Positions 21,196-30,786 of a stretch of DNA of 37,569 nucleotides are shown here, piece by piece. The notes under the pieces were generated by a model, which worked only from the letters and a program-made list of their open reading frames with translations, had not been told where the DNA came from and ran no database searches. This DNA is from Frankiaceae bacterium. Lineage in GTDB: Bacteria; Actinomycetota; Actinomycetes; JAFAQI01. The stretch is taken from contig JAICMI010000008.1 in assembly GCA_025929315.1 (NCBI GenBank), positions 1 to 37,569 of the forward strand, written 5' to 3'. The stretch's first letter is position 1; each line of letters begins with the position of its first letter. Both the position numbers and the translations under genes were made by a program.

Positions 21196-21615
21196 CTAGG
21201 CAGCCCGTCGGACCGAGTGACGAGCCCGTTCGACCGCGACGCAGCGGTCCTCGACGAAGAGCAGCCCGGCATCGGTCGCGATCTGCCGCGCCTCGGCCGA
21301 GACGATCCCTAGCTGCAGCCACACGGCCTTCGCGCCGATCTCAACGGCTTGCCTCGTGACGTCAGCGGCTTCGGCGGAGGGCCGAAAGACATTGACCACG
21401 TCGACCGGGTCGGGGATGTCGGCGAGTCGCCGGTAGACCTGCTCACCGAGCAGTTGATCCGCGTGCGGGTTGACCGGGATCATGCGCCAGCCGTAGGCCT
21501 GCATCGCGGCGGGCACGGAGTGAGCTGCCTTCGTCGGGTCGGCGGACAGTCCGACGACGGCGAACGTCGACATCTCTTCGAGGATGCGCCGGGTCAGTGC
21601 GCTGGTCTCGTCCAC
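21196..21615 (-). CDS. CoA-binding (YccU-like) domain protein
   Basis: TFAVVGLSADPTKAAHSVPAAMQAYGWRMIPVNP...VDVVNVFRPSAEA...KAVWLQLGI; GTG start at 21615 chosen within longer ORF. Confidence 0.83.
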   Translation of the reverse strand: MDETSALTRRILEEMSTFAVVGLSADPTKAAHSVPAAMQAYGWRMIPVNPHADQLLGEQVYRRLADIPDPVDVVNVFRPSAEAADVTRQAVEIGAKAVWLQLGIVSAEARQIATDAGLLFVEDRCVAVERARHSVRRAA

Positions 21616-21640
21616 GACAGTCCTCCTGCCCAGGTCCGGC

Positions 21641-22486
21641 TCAACCGAACACAACCGTTCGTTGCCCGTCCAGCAACACCCGGTGCTCCAGATGCCACCC
21701 AACGGCGCGTGCGAGTGCGACGCACTCCAGGTCACGACCAACCGCGGCCAGCGCGGCGGCATTGTGGGCGTGGCCCACCCGCGCGACCTCCTGCTCGATG
21801 ATCGGGCCTTCGTCGAGGTCCGCCGTCACGTAGTGCGCGGTCGCGCCGATGAGCTTGACCCCGCGCACATATGCCTGTTCGTACGGCCGGCTGCCGCGGA
21901 AGCTCGGCAGGAACGAGTGATGAATGTTGATGATCCGGCCAGGCATCGCGTCGCACACGGCCGGCGACAGGATCTGCATGTAACGCGCGAGCACGACCAG
22001 CTCCATGCTGAGGTCGTCCACGAGCGCGAGGAGCCGGCGCTCTTGTTGGCCGCGCGTCTCCTTCGTGACAGGCACATGGTGGAACGGGACGTCGTACGAC
22101 GTCGTGAGTGGCTCGAGGTCGCGGTGATTGGACACGACCGCGGCGATGGTGCACGGCAAATAGCCGGCCCGCCAGCGATAGAGCAGATCATTGAGACAGT
22201 GACCCTCGCGCGACACCATGACGAGGACGTTGGGTCGGTGCGCGCTCGCGTGCAGTTCCCAAGTCATGGCAAACGACGCCGCGACTTCTACGAACTCCGC
22301 GTGCAGGCTGCCCTCGTCGACGGGCGAGTCGAAGTGGACGCGCAGGAAGAAAGTCGACGTGACCGGACTGCCGTACTGCTGGGAGTCGAGGATGTTGCAT
22401 GCGCGTGCAGCAAGGAAGCCGGACACCGCGTGCACGATGCCCGGCCGGTCCGGACACGACAGGGTGAGCACGAGCTCGAGAGCCAC
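21641..22486 (-). CDS. purU: Formyltetrahydrofolate deformylase
   Basis: ACT-like LVLTLSCPDRPGIVHAVSGFLAARACNILDSQQYG; formyltransferase motif IINIHHSFLPSFRGSRPYEQAY...GATAHYVTADLDEGPIIEQE. Confidence 0.95.
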   Translation of the reverse strand: MALELVLTLSCPDRPGIVHAVSGFLAARACNILDSQQYGSPVTSTFFLRVHFDSPVDEGSLHAEFVEVAASFAMTWELHASAHRPNVLVMVSREGHCLNDLLYRWRAGYLPCTIAAVVSNHRDLEPLTTSYDVPFHHVPVTKETRGQQERRLLALVDDLSMELVVLARYMQILSPAVCDAMPGRIINIHHSFLPSFRGSRPYEQAYVRGVKLIGATAHYVTADLDEGPIIEQEVARVGHAHNAAALAAVGRDLECVALARAVGWHLEHRVLLDGQRTVVFG

Positions 22487-22500
22487 GTGCTCACCCTGTC
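22458..22500. repeat. Perfect 15-bp inverted repeat enclosing the purU start
   Basis: GACAGGGTGAGCACG (22458-22472) / CGTGCTCACCCTGTC (22486-22500), 13-nt loop. Confidence 0.9.
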
Positions 22501-22513
22501 ATGAGGTGGGGTG

Positions 22514-23095
22514 TCAGGAAGCCTTGCGCGTCGCGGAGATGTCGAACTCGAGCTTGACCTTCTCGCTCACGAGGACGCCGCCCTTGTCGAGCGGCATGTT
22601 CCACTCGAGGCCCCAGTCACGCCGGTTGACAGTCGCCCGACCTTCGAAGCCGACGCGGAAGTTGCCCCACGGGTCGGTCGTCGTGCCGGTCAGCTCGAAC
22701 TCGACGGCGACCGGCTGGGTCTTGTCCCTGATGGTCAGGTCACCGATCGCGCTGTAGACGTCGTCATCGGTCTTCTCGACCTTGGTGCTCTGGAACACGA
22801 TCGTCGGGTAGCTCTCGACGTCGAGGAAGTCGGGGGTCCGCAGGTGCGCGTCGCGGTCTGCGTTGCGGCTGTCGAGGCTGGCGGAGTCGATCTCGACGCG
22901 GATCGTGCTCGCCGCCGGGTTCTCCTCGTCCAGGTGGACGTCGGCGCGGTAGGAGGTGAACTGTCCGCGGACGGTCGCCACAATCGCGTGCTTGGCGGCG
23001 AAGCCCATGCGGCTGTGAGAGGCGTCGATCTCGTAGTCGCCGGTCAGGGTGCCCTCGGCGAGGGTTTCGGTCGAGGTCGTGGTCGCAGTGGTCAT
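22514..23095 (-). CDS. YceI family protein
   Basis: LTGDYEIDASHSRMGFAAKHAIVATVRGQF...ASLDSRNADRDAHLRTPDFLDVESYPTIVFQST; GGAG before ATG at 23095. Confidence 0.93.
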   Translation of the reverse strand: MTTATTTSTETLAEGTLTGDYEIDASHSRMGFAAKHAIVATVRGQFTSYRADVHLDEENPAASTIRVEIDSASLDSRNADRDAHLRTPDFLDVESYPTIVFQSTKVEKTDDDVYSAIGDLTIRDKTQPVAVEFELTGTTTDPWGNFRVGFEGRATVNRRDWGLEWNMPLDKGGVLVSEKVKLEFDISATRKAS

Positions 23096-23121
23096 GGCGT
23101 GCTCCGTTTCCTGATCAATAG

Positions 23122-23133
23122 TTGCGTCTGCAA
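23122..23133. promoter_or_regulatory. Putative MarR operator O1 (TTGCGTCTGCAA)
   Basis: Near-palindrome in the yceI-marR divergent region; embedded in AGTTGC-GTCT-GCAACT. Confidence 0.6.
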
Positions 23134-23163
23134 CTGTTGTGAGCGACATTAACATCAAGAAGT

Positions 23164-23175
23164 TTGCGTACGCAA
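23164..23175. promoter_or_regulatory. Putative MarR operator O2 (TTGCGTACGCAA, perfect palindrome)
   Basis: 12-bp perfect palindrome overlapping the expected -35/spacer of the marR promoter. Confidence 0.65.
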
Positions 23176-23185
23176 GTATTCCCGG

Positions 23186-23191
23186 TAACCT
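23186..23191 (+). promoter_or_regulatory. Putative -10 TAACCT for leaderless marR
   Basis: TAACCT-6 nt-GTG (23198). Confidence 0.5.
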
Positions 23192-23197
23192 GTTCTC

Positions 23198-23680
23198 GTG
23201 GCCACGACCCGGAGCAGCTCCGTCGCGCGACGTCCCCTGGACATCGACGAGATGGCGGCCTGGCGTGCCTTCGTGCTGGCCAACGCCCGCATCGTCAAGC
23301 TCCTGCAGGGCGAGATGGAGTGCGAACAGGGCCTCTCACTGCCGGCCTACGAGGTGCTGGTGCGCCTGTCCGAGGCCACCGACGGCCGGCTGCGGATGAG
23401 TGATCTCGCGACGTTCGCGACGTTGACCCCGAGCGGCCTCACCCGGCTGGTCGACAAGCTCGTCGCCGACGGACTGGTCGAGCGGGTGCGTTGCGACACC
23501 GACGCGCGCGTCGTCTATGCCGCGATCACACCGGCCGGCTTGGCGCGGTTGAAGCAGGCTTATCCGACGCATCTGCGCGGGGTGCGCGAGCACTTCGTCG
23601 ACCGGCTCACGCCGAGTCAGCTCGCCGCACTCCATGCCGCGCTGGACCCACTGGTCGCGGGCTGCCCGACCGAGTCGTGA
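23198..23680 (+). CDS. MarR family transcriptional regulator
   Basis: LSLPAYEVLVRLSEATDGRLRMSDLATFATLTPSGLTRLVDKLVADGLVERVRCDTDARVVYAAITPAGLARL. Confidence 0.92.
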   Translation: MATTRSSSVARRPLDIDEMAAWRAFVLANARIVKLLQGEMECEQGLSLPAYEVLVRLSEATDGRLRMSDLATFATLTPSGLTRLVDKLVADGLVERVRCDTDARVVYAAITPAGLARLKQAYPTHLRGVREHFVDRLTPSQLAALHAALDPLVAGCPTES

Positions 23681-24189
23681 CCGACGCAACCTCGCGGGTC
23701 CTCGTCCGGCCTGCACGCACGCGCGATGTAGCGGCGATCCGCAAGCTCATCGACGTCTACGTCCCTCGCCGCATTCTGCTCGACAAGGCAACTGTCACGT
23801 TGTTCGAGGACGTGCAGGAGTTTCTGGTCGCCGAGCTCGACGGCGACGTCATCGGCTGCGGTGCCTTGCACGTCATCTGGGAAGACCTGGCCGAGGTCCG
23901 CACGCTCGCCGTCGACCCCGAGGTGCGCGGCACCGGCGCCGGCCACGCGATCCTCGAGCGGTTGCTCGACCGCGCCCGCGACCTCGGCGTGAGCCGGGTC
24001 TTCTGCCTCACGTTCGAGGTGGACTTCTTCGGCCGGCACGGTTTCGTCGAGCTCGACGGTGCTCCGGTCGAGCCCAAGGTCTACGAAGAGCTGCTCCGCT
24101 CGTACGACGAAGGTGTGGCCGAGCTCCTCGGGCTCGAACACGTCAAGCCCAACATCCTCGGCAACAGCCGAATGGTCCTCGAGCTGTAA
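23677..24189 (+). CDS. argA: GNAT family amino-acid N-acetyltransferase (Rv2747 ArgA-like)
   Basis: ILLDKATVTLFEDVQEFLVAELDGDVIGCGALHVIWEDLAEVRTLAVDPEVRGTGAGHAIL...PNILGNSRMVLEL, strongly like mycobacterial ArgA as recalled; GTG overlaps the marR end. Confidence 0.85.
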   Translation: MTDATSRVLVRPARTRDVAAIRKLIDVYVPRRILLDKATVTLFEDVQEFLVAELDGDVIGCGALHVIWEDLAEVRTLAVDPEVRGTGAGHAILERLLDRARDLGVSRVFCLTFEVDFFGRHGFVELDGAPVEPKVYEELLRSYDEGVAELLGLEHVKPNILGNSRMVLEL

Positions 24190-24213
24190 CACCAACCTGG
24201 TGTGGGGCGCCGG

Positions 24214-24447
24214 TTATGGGGGGTTGGGGGCGCTGCGCAGGAGCTCGATGGCGCGCTCGACCAGCGCATGGCCGAGCCATTCCCGCTCGGGTCGGGGCAC
24301 GGTGTCGTCGTCGAGATGTGCGCGTTGCATGGCGAGCAGGTCGTCGTACTCCAGGCGCAGCTCGCGCAGCAGCGATTCGACCGCCTGGATGCTCGCCGAA
24401 AGGCGGTCCAGCCGCAGCGAGAACTGGATGTCCCGCTCGGTCGTCAT
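24214..24447 (-). CDS. Small hypothetical helical protein (77 aa)
   Basis: MTTERDIQFSLRLDRLSASIQAVESLLRELRLEYDDLLAMQRAH...; 7 nt upstream of the PIG-L gene end, same strand. Confidence 0.6.
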   Translation of the reverse strand: MTTERDIQFSLRLDRLSASIQAVESLLRELRLEYDDLLAMQRAHLDDDTVPRPEREWLGHALVERAIELLRSAPNPP

Positions 24448-24454
24448 CTGCTGG

Positions 24455-25165
24455 TCACCCCGTTTCGAACACCCAGAATGCCTCAGCGACGTGCCCGTCG
24501 GGAAGCCCTCCCGCCTGAGCGTTCATCGTGTTCCAGCCGCGCACAAGCTCGTCCAGACCGTCCGGCTTGGGGTGCTGGCTCACGTGCGCGTGCAGTGCGG
24601 CCATCTTGCGGTCGAACGTCTCCGTGATGTCGATGTAGCGGTTGGCCCGCTCCATGCCCGTCACCCACGTCTCCTTGACGGACCACGGCTCGAGATCGGC
24701 GATGTCCGGAAAGGTGAACGGGTTGCGCGCGTCCGGATAGATGGCGCACAGCGCTGCCTCACCGGCGGCGAGGTGATCAGGATGGCTGGCCGGGATCCGC
24801 ACCATGTTGCGTTCCGGGCTCTGGCAGATCACCCGCTGCGGCTGCACCTCCCGGATCACGCGGGCCAGGTCCTGACGCAGCTTCAGTGACACCTCGAGCC
24901 GGCCGTCCGGGTAGCCCAGGAAGATCACGTCGGTGGCCCCGACCGCCTTCGCTGCGGCGCGTTGTTCGGCCTGCCGGATGGCAGCGATCTGGTCGCGTGG
25001 CACGGCGGGGTCGAAGCCACCGGCGTCGCCGTCGGTGATCACGCAGTAAGTGACCGACACCCCGGCATCGGCCCACTGAGCGACAGTTCCGGCAGCGCCG
25101 AAGTCAACGTCGTCAGGATGGGCGGTGATCGCCAAGGCTCGGCGCACGTCGGTGTCGTCGAGCAC
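24455..25165 (-). CDS. PIG-L family deacetylase (MshB/Mca-like superfamily)
   Basis: ALAITAHPDDVDFGAAGTVAQWADAGVSVTYCVITDGDAGGFD; SHPDHLAAGEAAL; start ambiguous (GTG 25165 or 25201). Confidence 0.88.
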   Translation of the reverse strand: MLDDTDVRRALAITAHPDDVDFGAAGTVAQWADAGVSVTYCVITDGDAGGFDPAVPRDQIAAIRQAEQRAAAKAVGATDVIFLGYPDGRLEVSLKLRQDLARVIREVQPQRVICQSPERNMVRIPASHPDHLAAGEAALCAIYPDARNPFTFPDIADLEPWSVKETWVTGMERANRYIDITETFDRKMAALHAHVSQHPKPDGLDELVRGWNTMNAQAGGLPDGHVAEAFWVFETG

Positions 25166-25202
25166 GGCATCAAGGGTAACCGCCGCGTAGGCTCGGCCCA
25201 CC

Positions 25203-27416
25203 GTGACAGAGACAATCGAGGCGGCAGCCAGCCTGCTTGAAGGGCTCAACCCGCAGCAACGGGCGGCTGTCGTGCACCAGGGCGGACCGTTGCTCATCGT
25301 GGCCGGAGCCGGGTCCGGAAAGACCCGGGTTCTGACCCATCGCATCGGCTGGCTGCTCGCCGAGCGTCAGGTGCATCCGGGCCAGATCCTCGCGATCACG
25401 TTCACCAACAAGGCCGCGGGCGAGATGAAGGAGCGGGTCGCCAGGCTGGTCGGTCCGCGGGCCAAGGCCATGTGGGTGTCGACGTTCCACTCGGCCTGCG
25501 TCCGCATCATCCGCGCCGAAGGAAAGCGGCTGGGTTTCACGTCGTCCTACTCGATCTACGACGCCGATGACACGCGCCGGTTGATGACGACGGTCTGCCG
25601 TGACCTCGACCTTGACCCGAAGCGGTTCACCCCTCGTGCCGTCGCCGGACAGATCAGCAACCTCAAGAACGAGCTCGTCGACTTCGAGACGGCAAAACAA
25701 CACGCGACCAGCTACATCGAGAAGCAGGTCGCAGACGCCTACGGGCTTTATCAGGACCGGTTGCGTCGGGCCAACGCGTTGGACTTCGACGACCTGATCA
25801 TGACGACCGTCACCTTGCTGCAGCTATTCCCCGAAGTCGCGGAGCATTACCAACGGCGATTTCGGCATGTGTTGGTCGACGAATACCAGGACACCAACCA
25901 TGCGCAGTACGTCTTAGTGCGGGAGCTCGTCGGTGCCGGTGATGGTCGGGCAGAGCTGTGCGTCGTCGGCGATGCGGACCAGAGCATCTATGCGTTCCGT
26001 GGCGCGACGATCCGCAACATCTTGCAGTTCGAAGCCGACTACCCGGACTCCACCGTCGTGCTGCTCGAGCAGAACTACCGATCGACCCAGACGATCCTCA
26101 ATGCCGCCAACGCCGTCATCGCCAAGAACCCCGACCGCAAGCCCAAGCGTCTGTGGTCGGACGCGGGTGAGGGTGAACGCATTGCCGGTTACGTTGCCGA
26201 CAACGAGCACGACGAAGCCGCATGGGTGGCCGGCGAGATCGAGCGGCTCGGCAAGGACGGTGGCTTCCGGCCGTACGACGTTGCGGTCTTCTACCGCACC
26301 AACGCGCAGAGCCGGGTGTTTGAAGAAGTCTTCATCCGCATCGGCCTTCCCTACAAGGTTGTCGGCGGCGTCCGCTTCTATGAGCGACGCGAGGTCCGGG
26401 ATGCACTCGCCTACCTCAAGCTGCTCGTCAACCCGGCGGACACCGTGGCGTTGCGCCGGATCGTCAACGTGCCGAAGCGTGGGATCGGTGAACGAGCCGA
26501 AGCGACGATCAGCGCCTACGCCGAACGCGAGCGCATTACGTTCTGGGAAGCGATGCAGCACGCGGAGGAAGTCCCGGCACTCGCGACCCGGTCGCTCAAC
26601 GCCGTACAGGAGTTCGTCACGCTCGCCGAGGAGCTGATGTCGATCGCGGCCGACGGTTCGCCGGGCGACGTGCTCGAGGCGGTCCTCGACAAGTCGGGCC
26701 TTGTTGCTGAGCTGCAGAACAGCGCCGACGTGCAAGAGCAGGGCCGAGTCGAAAACCTCGAAGAGCTGGTCTCGGTCGCGCGCGAGTTCGAAGAGGTGCG
26801 TCCCGACGGCACCCTCGGTGACTTCCTCGAGCAGGTCTCGCTCGTCGCGGACGCGGACCAGGTGCCGGACGCCGACGACAGTGGCGGTGTGGTCACGCTG
26901 ATGACGCTGCACACCGCAAAAGGTCTGGAGTTCCCCGTCGTGTTCCTCACCGGGCTCGAGGACGGCGTTTTTCCGCACATGCGATCACTCGGGGACCCGA
27001 AAGAGCTCGAAGAGGAACGACGCCTCGCTTACGTCGGCATCACTCGCGCGGAGAAGCGGCTGCATCTGTCGCGGTCGATCGTCCGTTCGGCATGGGGCGC
27101 GCCGTCCTACAACCCGCCGTCGCGCTTCCTCGACGACATCCCGGCGGAGCTGATGACGTGGACCGGATCGACCGACGAGTCGGCAGCCAAGCGAGCGGCC
27201 GACCGGGCGATCAGCCGTGGTCGCGTGGCCGGCCCCGGACTCCGTCCGATCCCCCAGCTGGCCCCCGGCGACCGGGTCACCCATGACGCGTTCGGCATGG
27301 GACGGGTGGTGGCCGTCCGCGGCAACGCGGAAAGCGCGGAGGCGGAGGTCGACTTCGGCAGCGACGTCGGCAGCAAGCGGCTGCTGCTGCGCTACGCGCC
27401 GCTGGTCAAGATCTGA
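25203..27416 (+). CDS. pcrA: ATP-dependent DNA helicase PcrA/UvrD (UvrD1-like)
   Basis: LNPQQRAAVVHQGGPLLIVAGAGSGKTRVLTHRI; VDEYQDTNHAQYVL; GDADQSIYAFRGA; LMTLHTAKGLEFPVVFLTGLEDGVFPH; C-terminal Tudor-like tail. Confidence 0.97.
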   Translation: MTETIEAAASLLEGLNPQQRAAVVHQGGPLLIVAGAGSGKTRVLTHRIGWLLAERQVHPGQILAITFTNKAAGEMKERVARLVGPRAKAMWVSTFHSACVRIIRAEGKRLGFTSSYSIYDADDTRRLMTTVCRDLDLDPKRFTPRAVAGQISNLKNELVDFETAKQHATSYIEKQVADAYGLYQDRLRRANALDFDDLIMTTVTLLQLFPEVAEHYQRRFRHVLVDEYQDTNHAQYVLVRELVGAGDGRAELCVVGDADQSIYAFRGATIRNILQFEADYPDSTVVLLEQNYRSTQTILNAANAVIAKNPDRKPKRLWSDAGEGERIAGYVADNEHDEAAWVAGEIERLGKDGGFRPYDVAVFYRTNAQSRVFEEVFIRIGLPYKVVGGVRFYERREVRDALAYLKLLVNPADTVALRRIVNVPKRGIGERAEATISAYAERERITFWEAMQHAEEVPALATRSLNAVQEFVTLAEELMSIAADGSPGDVLEAVLDKSGLVAELQNSADVQEQGRVENLEELVSVAREFEEVRPDGTLGDFLEQVSLVADADQVPDADDSGGVVTLMTLHTAKGLEFPVVFLTGLEDGVFPHMRSLGDPKELEEERRLAYVGITRAEKRLHLSRSIVRSAWGAPSYNPPSRFLDDIPAELMTWTGSTDESAAKRAADRAISRGRVAGPGLRPIPQLAPGDRVTHDAFGMGRVVAVRGNAESAEAEVDFGSDVGSKRLLLRYAPLVKI

Positions 27417-27423
27417 GCTTGCG

Positions 27424-28197
27424 TCAGATGTAGACGCCGTGCTTGGCCAGGAAGGGAATCGGGTCGACCGGCGCACCGCCGGGCTGAAGATGCACTTCGA
27501 AGTGCAGGTGAGCACCCGTGGCGTCGCCGGCGCTGCCCACGCGCGCGATGACCTGGCCGGCCTTGACGCAACCTGACGTCTTCACGAACGCGGACATGTG
27601 CCCGTAGAGCGTCTCGGTGCCGTCCCAGTCGGTGATCTTCATGACCTCGCCGTAGCCCTCCTCGGGCCCGGCGTAGGTGATGCAGCCGTCGGTCGCCGCG
27701 AGGATCGGCGAGCCGTAGGGACCGGCGAGGTCGATGCCCGCGTGCAGCCGACCCCAGCGGTAACCGAAGGGTGACGACAACGGCCCGTAGTTGGGGCGCA
27801 CCCAGCGATGCAGCGGAGCACGGTGGCTGGATCTCGAGGCGCGCGAGCTGCCGGATGAGCGGCGGGCGTCGCGGTGCGGCGGGTCGACGGCCGCCATCGC
27901 CTTGGCGATGTCGGCTTCGCTCACCAACGAAACCGTTGGATCCGTCGCCGTCGTCGCGGCGGTTGCCGCGGCCGGCCGTGCGCCCGTCAGCGAGTGTGCC
28001 TCGGCTGAGGCTCCGGTGGCGATGACCAGGCCCACGACGGCGGTAACCGAGGCGAGGACGGCGGGCGCGACCGCCCGGGGCGGCCCCGAGGGCCCGGACG
28101 GGCGCAAGTGCAACGCCGTACGAAGCCCCGCCCGCAGGGCCCGGCCGATGCTCCGATGTCTGCGAACCGGGGGCATGGCGGAGCGGCGCAACGTCAT
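27424..28197 (-). CDS. M23 family (LytM) metallopeptidase
   Basis: FGYRWGRLHAGIDLAGPYGSPILAATDG...GYGEVMKITDWDGTETLYGHMS...GDATGAHLHFEVHL; N-terminal hydrophobic segment. Confidence 0.94.
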   Translation of the reverse strand: MTLRRSAMPPVRRHRSIGRALRAGLRTALHLRPSGPSGPPRAVAPAVLASVTAVVGLVIATGASAEAHSLTGARPAAATAATTATDPTVSLVSEADIAKAMAAVDPPHRDARRSSGSSRASRSSHRAPLHRWVRPNYGPLSSPFGYRWGRLHAGIDLAGPYGSPILAATDGCITYAGPEEGYGEVMKITDWDGTETLYGHMSAFVKTSGCVKAGQVIARVGSAGDATGAHLHFEVHLQPGGAPVDPIPFLAKHGVYI

Positions 28198-28272
28198 GAG
28201 GGTGGGAACTCCTGGGTCGCAGAGCGGCTCGGCAACCCTAGCCTTCGCCGGTCGGGCGCCGACTCCTTCCCA

Positions 28273-29226
28273 CTACTCGGAAGATGCGGCCCGGCGTCGC
28301 GAACGTCCGTTTTGCCCGCCGCCGCTGCCGCCGCCGCCCTTGGCCGCAGGGGCAGGCACCTCGAGCCGGGTCATCCCGGCCGCGACCGTGCTGCCGTCCG
28401 TGTCGAGGTGGGCGAGTGTCGCCGCGATCTCCCGCGTGACGGTGCCGTTGATCGGCAGCGACATGTGGCCGACGCCCCGGACGAGCACGTTGCGGGCGTT
28501 GAGGTCGGGATGGTCGATCCGTGCGGCCCGCTTGGGCGAGATGAGCGCGTCGAGATCGCTCCAGAAGGAGACGAACCGGGTCCGGCAGCTCGGCGCGGGC
28601 CGGCGCAGCTCGGCGATGATGTCGCTGCCGGGCTGCATCTGGCGGGTGACCCCACGGGGCAGCAGGCGCGCGGCCTGGGTGCCCTGGTGCGGGGATCCGA
28701 GCGTGACGAGCGTGTGCACGCGGGAGTCGCCGCCCATTCGCTGCACGTAGTAGCGGGCCACGACTCCACCCATCGAGTGGCCGACGACGTGGATGCGCTC
28801 ATAGCCGGTCTGCTCGCAGATCGACTCCACCGTCGCGGCCAGTCGCTTGGCTGCGGCGCGCAGGTCGTGGGTCAGCACGTGGTAGTTCATCGTCCAGATC
28901 CGCCCGAAGCCGCGGCGCCGCAGGGCGCGGCGGAGCACGGTGAAGATCGAGCGGTTGTCCACCATCCCGTGGACCAGCAGGATCGGGGTCCCCGCCGCCT
29001 CGACATCGCCGATGACCAGGCCCCGTCGTACCGGCGGCAAGCCCGCCAGCGTGTAGCGGTCGAGCTCCGGCGCCGCCTTCTCCTGCGAGACCCCGAACGG
29101 GTAGCTGGCGAGGTGAGCCGCGAGCCAGGCGACCTCGATCGCCGTTCCCCGGATCCCTGTCGGAGACAGAAGAGTCCTGGCCCCGCGCCCGGCTACCTCG
29201 CCGAGGCGGCCCACCGCTCCGCGCAA
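28273..29226 (-). CDS. Alpha/beta hydrolase (lipase/esterase-like)
   Basis: TPILLVHGMVDNRSIF; IHVVGHSMGGVVARYYVQRMGG; HTLVTLGSPHQGTQAARLLP; Gly-rich C-tail. Confidence 0.88.
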   Translation of the reverse strand: MRGAVGRLGEVAGRGARTLLSPTGIRGTAIEVAWLAAHLASYPFGVSQEKAAPELDRYTLAGLPPVRRGLVIGDVEAAGTPILLVHGMVDNRSIFTVLRRALRRRGFGRIWTMNYHVLTHDLRAAAKRLAATVESICEQTGYERIHVVGHSMGGVVARYYVQRMGGDSRVHTLVTLGSPHQGTQAARLLPRGVTRQMQPGSDIIAELRRPAPSCRTRFVSFWSDLDALISPKRAARIDHPDLNARNVLVRGVGHMSLPINGTVTREIAATLAHLDTDGSTVAAGMTRLEVPAPAAKGGGGSGGGQNGRSRRRAASSE

Positions 29227-29332
29227 CGATGCCTCCGACGGATCAGGGGGAAGGTCGTGCTCTGCATGCAGGATCAGCTCGTGCAGACGCTAGCGAATCC
29301 CGCGGCCGCCCGCGGCCCTTTGCCCCCGCATG

Positions 29333-30736
29333 TCAGGCGATGTCCGGGGGGTCGTCGTCCGCGGATGCGGAGGAACCGGGCAAAGGCCCCGCCCAGCGCG
29401 AGCGCCGCCGGCTCATTCGTTCTGCGGCGGGCGTTGCGCGCAGCTGGTCGAGCCGGTCACCGAGCCACTGCCGCAGTGCGGCGGGGTCGGTAGGCGCGAG
29501 CGCGTCCGCGAAGCCGCTCGCGAGCAGATCGCGGGGCGTGACGCCCATGAGGTCTGCGGCCTCGGCGGCGTCGACCCGCAGCGTCGCGGCGGCGCCTTCG
29601 GGTCCGAGCGCGGCAAACCAGCCGAGCTCGGTGACGGCGACGCAGTCTGTGACCGCGCCCGCGAGGGCACCGCCCGAGCCACCTTCACCGTGTACGACGG
29701 CGATCGTCGGCGCGGGGCAACGCAGTACGGCGCCCATCGCGTCCGCGATCGCGGGCGCGATGCCGGCGTGCTCACTGACCGGCAACGGGTCCGCGCCCGC
29801 GGTGTCGATGAGCACGATGAACGACAGGTCGAGGCGCCCGGCGAGCTCGGCGGCCCGCCGCAACAAGGCGAAGCCGCCTGGAGTGGGTCGTCCGGCCCGA
29901 CGGGCGGCCAGCGCAGCGACGAGCACACGGTGCCCGGACAGCCGCCCGAGCATCACTGCCACCGTGTCGTCGGTGCCGCAGATCGAGACCGGCAGCTCCT
30001 CGCCGGCCCCGAGCAGCGCGTCGAGCAGCTCGGCGCCGCCGGGTCGGTCGCGCTCCCGGCTGGCCATGACCTGGTCGCGGCCGCTGCGGTCGGGCACGGC
30101 CACAGGGGAGGGGGCGGCCGTCGCGGCGGGATCGTCGGGGCGCAGCAGGACCAGAACGTTCTCGAGCCACGTGGCGAGCGACTCCGGTGCCACCACCGCA
30201 TCGAGCAGGCCCGCTTCCCGGGCTGACTCCGCGGTGTAGGTGACTCGCGGCACCGCGACGCCGGTCATCGCCTCGATGACCCTCGGACCAGAGAAACCGA
30301 CAGTGGCTCCGCTGACGCCGACCCGCAAGTCGGCACCGGAACCGATGGCGACCCACACGCCGCCGGTCGTGGGGTTGTCGGCGACGGCGAGGTGTGGCAC
30401 GCCGGCATCAGCCAGCAGCTCGAGCGCGAGCTGTGCGCGCGGGATCCCGACCAGGGCGCGCATGCCCTCCTGCAACCGGGTGCCGCCACTGCGGATCATG
30501 CTGACCAGGGGCCGTCGGGTCCCGGCCGCCTCGGCGCAGGCGATGGCGAAGGCGCTGGCGTCGCGCTCACCGAAGCTGCCGCCGCGGTAGCCGAAGTTCC
30601 AGCACGCGACGACGACGTCGGCGCGGCCGATCCGCCCATGTCCGACCCACAGCGCGCTGTCGGTATGCCCGACTTCCGCCGAGTCCTCAACAAGGGGAGA
30701 GACACCGACGAGGACGGCATCGCGCCAGTCGCTCAC
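29333..30736 (-). CDS. Acetyl/acyl-CoA carboxylase carboxyltransferase (fused AccD/AccA-like, AccD3-like)
   Basis: [33 protein letters not shown]; second half [31 protein letters not shown]...[13 protein letters not shown]. Confidence 0.85.
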   Translation of the reverse strand: MSDWRDAVLVGVSPLVEDSAEVGHTDSALWVGHGRIGRADVVVACWNFGYRGGSFGERDASAFAIACAEAAGTRRPLVSMIRSGGTRLQEGMRALVGIPRAQLALELLADAGVPHLAVADNPTTGGVWVAIGSGADLRVGVSGATVGFSGPRVIEAMTGVAVPRVTYTAESAREAGLLDAVVAPESLATWLENVLVLLRPDDPAATAAPSPVAVPDRSGRDQVMASRERDRPGGAELLDALLGAGEELPVSICGTDDTVAVMLGRLSGHRVLVAALAARRAGRPTPGGFALLRRAAELAGRLDLSFIVLIDTAGADPLPVSEHAGIAPAIADAMGAVLRCPAPTIAVVHGEGGSGGALAGAVTDCVAVTELGWFAALGPEGAAATLRVDAAEAADLMGVTPRDLLASGFADALAPTDPAALRQWLGDRLDQLRATPAAERMSRRRSRWAGPLPGSSASADDDPPDIA

Positions 30737-30786
30737 AGCCGGTTACTCTCGCAGCAGCGCAGCGACGAGGGAGAGGAGGGCCGTCG

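Noticed and set aside
28273-28340. GGGGSGGG stretch at the alpha/beta hydrolase C-terminus resembling an engineered linker
   Set aside because: Natural Gly-rich low-complexity tail in a GC-rich gene; no sign of vector sequence nearby
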